Source: an uncultured Clostridia bacterium (lineage in GTDB: Bacteria > Bacillota > Clostridia > Oscillospirales > Ruminococcaceae). Taken from it: a stretch of 64,000 nt of DNA. Shown one piece after another: positions 59,284-64,000 of the stretch (the stretch's first letter is position 1; the number at the start of each line of letters is the position of its first letter). A model generated the notes under the pieces. The model ran no database searches, was not told the origin of the DNA, and was given only the letters and a program-made list of their open reading frames with translations. The stretch lies in assembly GCA_947624745.1 (NCBI GenBank), contig CANQLR010000006.1:1-64000 (forward strand), read 5' to 3'. Both the position numbers and the translations under genes were made by a program.

Positions 59284-60948
59284 TCAGGACTTCAGCGCGG
59301 CCTGGCGCTTTTTGACCTCCTCGAAGCTTACGCCGAACTTCTCGTAGATCGTTCTTGCATAGCCGAACTCCTGCGGGGCGGCGCGCTCGATGCGGTACAG
59401 GCGGCGGTTGTCGTCGGTGGTGTCGACGGTGGTGATGAGGCTGACGAGCTTGGTGTCCCCCTCGACCTCCTGATTGAGCTTATCGAGGCTTCGGGCAAGC
59501 TCCAGAAGGTGGGTGGCGTATACCCCGCGGACGCCGACGCAGCGGAAGATCTTGGTCAGCTCGGTCGCGATGTAAACGCACTCGGTCGGGGTGGTCGACT
59601 GTATCGACTCGTTGAGAAGAAGCATGCTGTAGCGGGTCGCGGTGTCGACGGTCTCCTTGAACTGCTTGCACTCCTGGGTGAAGCGCGAGGTGTTCAGGCC
59701 GACCTCCTCCTCCTTCGGGAAGTGGGTGTAGATGAAATCGACGGGGGAGATCTCGCACTCGGTGCAGGGGACGTAGATACCCGCCTGCGCAAAGACCTGG
59801 ATTATGCCGATCGCCCTTGTATAGGTGGTCTTGCCGCCGTTGTTGGCGCCGGTGAGGACGAAGAACCGCCCGTCGTCGTCGAAGCGGCAGTCGTTGGTGA
59901 TTATCTTATTCTTTAGCGAGCCCATCGGGTCGGAGCTGACCATCTGGATATAGAAGGAGAGGTCGAAAACGCCCTTGGCGTTCATGCGGCGCTCCTCCAT
60001 CGGAAGGTACTTCGGGCGGCACATGTCGAGACCCCTTGCCCGCACCGCCTCGACGATCTTTTTTGCGCCGATATAAAAGCTCATCTGGTTCTCGAAGGTG
60101 AGAATGTCCTCGGTGGACTTTTTGAAGTAGGCGCGGATAGCGGTGTCGAGGTGGCTGATGTATTCCGAGTTTATCTCCTTGAGCTCGCGGAAGAGCGGGG
60201 CTTCGAGGTCGTTGGTGCCGCCGTTTTCGTTATAGAGCGAGTGTGTCTTGCCGATGGCGCGGCCGGATTCTCCCACGCGGCTGAACAGCCAGTCGAAGCG
60301 GCCCTTTTTCTTTATCGCGTCTGTCGAAACGCTCATCAGCATTGCCTCGACCGGGCGCATCATGTCGTCGAAGTTTATGCCGACGGTGACGCTTTTTACG
60401 CCCTTGGCAAGGATCTTAAGGCATTCGTCGGTCTCGCGCTTTACCTCGTCGAAATATTCGGAGTTATAGACCGAGCTGAAATAATCGCCGAGAGCCTTTA
60501 GCGCTTCGGAGTGGAAGCGGTCCTTGTTTTTCTCTAAAAATTCGTAGCAGTTGGTGGTGCAGTCGATAAACGTCTTTAAGGATTCAAACCGCTGGTTCAG
60601 GGCGTAGAAGCTGTCGGCGAGGCCGAGCTTCTGAACGTTTATATGCTCGTTTATGTAGAGCTTGTGGACGTTTTCGTACAGGACCGCCTCAAGGGAGGGC
60701 ACAGCCAGAAAGTCCTCCAAAATGTCAAGGCGGTAGTTGAGCGTTTCGGGGTCGGTCGAAAGCTCGGTGAAAATTTTCATCGCGTTGCCGGAATATTCGG
60801 GGCAGATGAGGCGCGAGAGCTGTTCGAGCTCAAGGTTCGTGACATAGTCCTGCGGGAGCTTTGAAAGCTGCGCCTGGCGCGCCATGTGTGCCTGACGGCT
60901 TTGCTCGCTCGGATAGAGCAGGTCGACAAGATGGATCTCGTCCGACAT
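59284..60948 (-). CDS. MutS-family ATPase (MutS-like, lacking mismatch-recognition domain)
   Basis: 554 residues. A helical lever/clamp region comes first, then the MutS ATPase: Walker A LTGANNGGKTTYTRAIG, and the Walker B region as MLLLNESIQSTTPTECV, with Asn where MutS has the first Asp. It lacks the N-terminal MutS I domain and the Smr nuclease domain of MutS2. Such stand-alone MutS-like proteins are common in Firmicutes; their job is unknown. The start is 13 bases after the GNAT gene stop, so it is the last gene of the ackA-to-mutS-like run. Confidence 0.85.
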   Translation of the reverse strand: MSDEIHLVDLLYPSEQSRQAHMARQAQLSKLPQDYVTNLELEQLSRLICPEYSGNAMKIFTELSTDPETLNYRLDILEDFLAVPSLEAVLYENVHKLYINEHINVQKLGLADSFYALNQRFESLKTFIDCTTNCYEFLEKNKDRFHSEALKALGDYFSSVYNSEYFDEVKRETDECLKILAKGVKSVTVGINFDDMMRPVEAMLMSVSTDAIKKKGRFDWLFSRVGESGRAIGKTHSLYNENGGTNDLEAPLFRELKEINSEYISHLDTAIRAYFKKSTEDILTFENQMSFYIGAKKIVEAVRARGLDMCRPKYLPMEERRMNAKGVFDLSFYIQMVSSDPMGSLKNKIITNDCRFDDDGRFFVLTGANNGGKTTYTRAIGIIQVFAQAGIYVPCTECEISPVDFIYTHFPKEEEVGLNTSRFTQECKQFKETVDTATRYSMLLLNESIQSTTPTECVYIATELTKIFRCVGVRGVYATHLLELARSLDKLNQEVEGDTKLVSLITTVDTTDDNRRLYRIERAAPQEFGYARTIYEKFGVSFEEVKKRQAALKS

Positions 60949-60961
60949 ATAATGTTCCTCC

Positions 60962-61672
60962 TTATTCAGAAAAATTTGCCTCCGTTTCCGTCCACGCCGG
61001 CTCGAACCCGGAGCGCAGGGCGTTTTTAAAGGACGGAAGATTGTTCCAATTACAGGTGTAAAAAGGCGTTTGGCCGAGGCCTATTATCTCGTGCGCGAGC
61101 CTTGATGTGAGCGCCGAGGCGATACCCCGCCTTCGGTACTCCGGCAGGACGTCTATGCCGATTTGCAGCATATTTTCGGCGTCCTGCGACGCCCCGGCAA
61201 GGCCGACGAGCCTGCCGCAATCGTATGCGCCGACCGCGATTTTATCAAGCTGCGGCCGCTTTTTGCAGAGGGCGTTCGACCACTCGGGCAGATAGAACCC
61301 CGCAAAGTCCTCGGGATAAAGGAGCCGCGTTTCATACCGGCAGGGGAGGGGCGAAACATCCTCTCCCGCAGGAAGAAAGCAGACGGTCTCAAACTCGGGG
61401 ACAAGGCCGAGGGGCGCGAGGGCGCTCGGGGAAATATCCGAGCCTTTAAGAGCCTCCGAGACCTCTTTGAGCTTGTCGTCGCGGACGGCGGCAACGCTCG
61501 CGCGGCCGTAGCTTACGGCCAAAAAGTCGGGCCGCTCGGGGTAAAATACCTTTGCGCCTTCGCGGCGCGAGGACGGGGTGAAAAGATGCTCGCGCGCGGA
61601 AAAATCCTCGGGCCTGCATGAAACGTCGCGGGCGGACTGCCTAAGAGCGGTTTTTAAAAATCGCTCATTCAT
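60962..61672 (-). CDS. GNAT-family acetyltransferase
   Basis: 236 residues. The N-terminal half (MNERFLKTALRQSARDVSCR) is family-specific; the C-terminal half is the GNAT core with VGAYDCGRLVGLAGASQDAE, MLQIGIDVLPEYRRRGIASA (acetyl-CoA pyrophosphate loop RRRGIA) and TCNWNNLPSFKNALRSGFEP. It overlaps the nadE stop by 8 bases. Substrate unknown. Confidence 0.87.
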   Translation of the reverse strand: MNERFLKTALRQSARDVSCRPEDFSAREHLFTPSSRREGAKVFYPERPDFLAVSYGRASVAAVRDDKLKEVSEALKGSDISPSALAPLGLVPEFETVCFLPAGEDVSPLPCRYETRLLYPEDFAGFYLPEWSNALCKKRPQLDKIAVGAYDCGRLVGLAGASQDAENMLQIGIDVLPEYRRRGIASALTSRLAHEIIGLGQTPFYTCNWNNLPSFKNALRSGFEPAWTETEANFSE

Positions 61673-62396
61673 ATTTAAAGCAGTCCATGTACTTTAATTT
61701 AAACAGGTTAAGCTCGTGCAGGCGGTCGATTTTCGCCTTTGTTTCGGGCTCGGGCTCGATCCCCTCGCGGATATAGCGGTCCAGAACGGCGTAGGTGAAG
61801 CCGAGGTTGTCCTCGTCGGTCTTGCCGCAGAGGCCGTCGAGCGGTGGCTTTTCGACCAGAAACTCCGGCAGGCCGAGATAGCGGCCTATCGCCTTGACCT
61901 CCTGAACGGTGAAGCAGGAGATGGGGGAAAAGTCGCCCGCGCCGTCGCCGTAGCGGGTGGCGTAGCCGACCCAGTCCTCCGAGAGGTTGCAGGTGTTCGC
62001 GACGCGGCCGTTATGAGACTGCGCGACGGCGTATGTGACCGCCATTCTCACCCGAGGGGGGATATTCGTGACGGTCTGGACCGATGGCTCGAACGGAAAC
62101 GCCCTTTTGAGGGCTTCTATCGCCTCGCCGACGTTGACAGTCATGCTTTTTATGCCGAGGTGCTCGCAGAGCTTTATCGAGTAGTCGATGTCGAACTGCT
62201 CGCCCTGCGGCATCATAACGCCGATGACTCGCTCTTTTCCGAGAGCCTTCACCAAAAGAGCCGCGACGACCGAGCTGTCCTTGCCTCCCGAAACGCCCAG
62301 GACCGCGTTGCAGCCCGGGCCGTTTTTTTCAAACCAGCCGCGTATCCAAAGGACGCATTTTTCGGCGGCGTCCGCGGCGTTAAAGCTGTATGACAT
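61665..62396 (-). CDS. nadE: NAD+ synthetase
   Basis: 243 residues. Adenine-nucleotide alpha-hydrolase fold with PP-loop GVSGGKDSSVVAALL, then YATRYGDGAGDFSPISCFTV (substrate loop) and PPLDGLCGKTDEDNLGFTYA. No glutaminase domain, so ammonia is the likely donor. It makes NAD from deamido-NAD. GGGGGAG precedes the ATG. It lies in a run with the GNAT gene (overlap) and DUF1294 (12-base gap). Confidence 0.94.
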   Translation of the reverse strand: MSYSFNAADAAEKCVLWIRGWFEKNGPGCNAVLGVSGGKDSSVVAALLVKALGKERVIGVMMPQGEQFDIDYSIKLCEHLGIKSMTVNVGEAIEALKRAFPFEPSVQTVTNIPPRVRMAVTYAVAQSHNGRVANTCNLSEDWVGYATRYGDGAGDFSPISCFTVQEVKAIGRYLGLPEFLVEKPPLDGLCGKTDEDNLGFTYAVLDRYIREGIEPEPETKAKIDRLHELNLFKLKYMDCFKYE

Positions 62397-62408
62397 ATAA
62401 ACTCCCCC

Positions 62409-62690
62409 TTAAAATTTAATTAAGAGCGCCGAAAAAACGGAGATGTGAAGAATCAGCGCCAAAACGTTTATCGCCCAGAAGTACCAGTGCCTTGTTTTAT
62501 GGCGGAAAAGCTTCATGCCCAAGAGCCCGCCGGGAGCGCCTCCCAGAAGGCTTAAAAGAAGCAGGGCTTTCTCGCTTATCCGCCACTCGCTTTTTACGGA
62601 GCGGCGCTTGTCGGCCCCGTAGGCGATGAAGGCCGCAAGGGAGATCAGGGCGATATATATTAGATAGACATAGCAGGGCCTTAAGTCCAT
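62409..62690 (-). CDS. DUF1294 membrane protein
   Basis: 93 residues with three membrane helices (YVYLIYIALISLAAFIAYGA; ALLLLSLLGGAPGGLLGMKL; FWAINVLALILHISVFSALL). DKRRSVKSEWRISEKALLLL and the GGAPGGLLGM...RHKTRHWYF pattern are diagnostic of DUF1294. Function unknown. It lies 30 bases after the ackA stop. Confidence 0.9.
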   Translation of the reverse strand: MDLRPCYVYLIYIALISLAAFIAYGADKRRSVKSEWRISEKALLLLSLLGGAPGGLLGMKLFRHKTRHWYFWAINVLALILHISVFSALLIKF

Positions 62691-62720
62691 GATATTTCCC
62701 CGACCTCCCGAGTTTTTGTG

Positions 62721-63926
62721 TTACTTTCCGATGACGGCGAGGGTGTCGCGGGCGATGAGGAGCTCCTCGTTGGTGGGAACTACCCAGACCTCGACGCGGG
62801 CGTCGGGCGTGGAGATCTTCCGGAGCTTGCCGCGGATGCTGCGGTTGAGCTCCTTGTCGATCTTTATGCCGAAGTACTCCATGTTTTCGCAGACGGCCTC
62901 GCGGACCTCCCAGGAGTTTTCGCCGATGCCGCCGGTGAAGAGCACCGCGTCGATGCCGTTCATCGCGGCCGCGTAGGAGCCGATGTACTTCTTGATCTGG
63001 TACTGGAGCATGTCGGAGGTGAGGATAGCGAGCTCGTTGCCCTCAAGGCAGGCGTTTTGGATATCGCGGTTATCGGAGGAAATCTTCGAGAGCCCCAAGA
63101 AGCCCGACTTTTTGTTCATATACTGGCTCATCTCATGAGGAGTGAAGCCGTGCTTTTCCATGACGTAGGTGACCGCGGAGGGATCGACCGCGCCGGAGCG
63201 GGTGCCCATGATTATGCCGTCGAGGGGGGTGAAGCCCATCGAGGTGTCGACCGACTTTCCGCCGTCGACAGCGGTGATCGACGAGCCGTTTCCTAAGTGG
63301 CAGGAGACGATCTTAAGGTCCTTGACGTCCTTGCCCATAGCCTCGGCCAAAGACTGCGAGACAAAGCGGTGAGAGGTGCCGTGGAAGCCGTATTTGCGGA
63401 CGTGAAGCTCCTTGTAATCCTCATAGGGAAGGCCGAACATATAGGCCTTCGGGGGCATGGTCTGGTGGAACGCGGTGTCGAAGACGACGACCTGCGGGGT
63501 GCCCTTCGGCAGCACCTTGGTGCAGGCGCGCAGGGCGAGGGCGTGAGGGTGGTTGTGCACGGGGGCGAGCTCGGAAAGCGCGTCGATCTTGTCGATGACC
63601 TCCTCGGTGACGAGGCAGGCCTTGTCGAACACCTCGGCGCCCTGAACTATCCTGTGGCCGACGGCGGAGATCTCGGACATCGAGTCTATGACCTTGCCGT
63701 CGCCGGTGGTGAGCACCTCGACGAGCTTTTCAAAGGCCTCGGTGTGGGTGGGGAAGGGGCAGTCCTGCTCGAAAACATAATCCCTCGACGGGACCTTGTG
63801 GCTGACGTGGCCGTCGATGCCGATCCGGTCGCAGTTTCCCTTTGCGAGCACCGACTCGTCGTCCATGTTGAGGAGCTGATATTTCAGCGAGGAGCTGCCG
63901 GCGTTTACTACTAATACGAGATTCAT
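62721..63926 (-). CDS. ackA: acetate kinase
   Basis: 401 residues from MNLVLVVNAGSSSLKYQLLN; AAAGGAAG precedes this start. Motifs: NAGSSSLK (phosphate binding), VFDTAFHQTMPPKAYMFGLP, HLGNGSSITAVDGGKSVDTS and GFTPLDGIIMGTRSGAVDPS. It makes ATP and acetate from acetyl phosphate, the energy-yielding end of fermentation. No pta gene is adjacent. First gene of the leftward run that continues with DUF1294, nadE, GNAT and the MutS-like gene. Confidence 0.97.
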   Translation of the reverse strand: MNLVLVVNAGSSSLKYQLLNMDDESVLAKGNCDRIGIDGHVSHKVPSRDYVFEQDCPFPTHTEAFEKLVEVLTTGDGKVIDSMSEISAVGHRIVQGAEVFDKACLVTEEVIDKIDALSELAPVHNHPHALALRACTKVLPKGTPQVVVFDTAFHQTMPPKAYMFGLPYEDYKELHVRKYGFHGTSHRFVSQSLAEAMGKDVKDLKIVSCHLGNGSSITAVDGGKSVDTSMGFTPLDGIIMGTRSGAVDPSAVTYVMEKHGFTPHEMSQYMNKKSGFLGLSKISSDNRDIQNACLEGNELAILTSDMLQYQIKKYIGSYAAAMNGIDAVLFTGGIGENSWEVREAVCENMEYFGIKIDKELNRSIRGKLRKISTPDARVEVWVVPTNEELLIARDTLAVIGK

Positions 63927-63963
63927 AAAAAACTTCCTTTCAAAAGAAAAATCATACACTGTT

Positions 63964-63992
63964 ATTGTAATACATTTGTCGGGAAAAATCAA
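63964..63992 (-). promoter_or_regulatory. ackA promoter
   Basis: Leftward TTGATT (complement of 63987-63992) preceded by ACCCC, 17-bp spacer, TACAAT (complement of 63964-63969). Confidence 0.8.
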
Positions 63993-64000
63993 GGGGTTTG

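Overview
This 64 kb window looks like chromosomal DNA of an anaerobic, Gram-positive Clostridia-type gut bacterium (Oscillospiraceae/Ruminococcaceae-like). Support: a trimeric bifurcating-type [FeFe] hydrogenase locus, acetate kinase, intracellular mannan-oligosaccharide phosphorolysis, LexA, a BlaI/M56 pair, lipoprotein solute-binding protein, AGGAG-type ribosome sites, and sigma-A promoters that nearly all have a 17-bp spacer. Most of the window is GC-rich; 28.8-40.4 kb is an AT-richer accessory island.

Layout. 0-3.8 kb: the 3' part of a LysR regulator, a MITE-like element, and decayed genes (permease, iron alcohol dehydrogenase, zinc-ribbon protein, methyltransferase with an internal stop). 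4-7.1 kb: BlaI-type repressor and M56 membrane protease with their operators. 7.2-15.3 kb: GH26 mannanase-like enzyme, purA-purB on the opposite strand, then a cellobiose-2-epimerase-like enzyme and a GH130 mannosyl-glucose phosphorylase; the three sugar enzymes fit one intracellular mannobiose pathway. 15.4-20.3 kb: an NlpC/P60 protein lacking its catalytic Cys and His, a membrane-anchored XRE regulator, an orphan sugar-type solute-binding lipoprotein, small proteins and endonuclease III. 20.4-28.8 kb: a ten-gene operon with HydC-, HydB- and HydA-like subunits, a second divergent H-cluster protein and five probable signalling genes (two DRTGG proteins, two GHKL-type ATPases, one PHP phosphoesterase).

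28.8-34.4 kb: two tandem N-terminally truncated serine recombinases and broken cargo genes (TetR, AI-2E transporter, methyltransferase, alpha/beta hydrolase). 34.8-40.4 kb: an intact type III restriction-modification locus preceded by a co-transcribed membrane protein; the Mod target-recognition segment has foreign base composition. 40.6-50 kb: GNAT, NUDIX, LexA, an anti-sigma-like protein with its sigma factor, acyl-ACP thioesterase, AsnA and DegV, separated by long non-coding spacers. 50.2-64 kb: a MacB-like ABC ATPase, large exported protein and permease; glycogen phosphorylase; SecG; Ung; then an ackA-DUF1294-nadE-GNAT-MutS-like run on the minus strand.

The most unusual content is non-coding. 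Several spacers (about 11.3-12.0, 41.3-42.1, 43.7-44.2 and 46.2-46.6 kb) are built from consecutive short, often perfect hairpins with tiny GAA/TTC/AA loops and stems that differ from one hairpin to the next. Homologous copies keep the palindrome but change the stem. A second family consists of degenerate TTAGAAGA/TAGA octamer tracts, some followed by a hairpin whose two arms co-vary. A 446-bp element at 870-1315 has 23-bp terminal inverted repeats and two internal palindromes whose 7-bp centres are reverse complements of each other.
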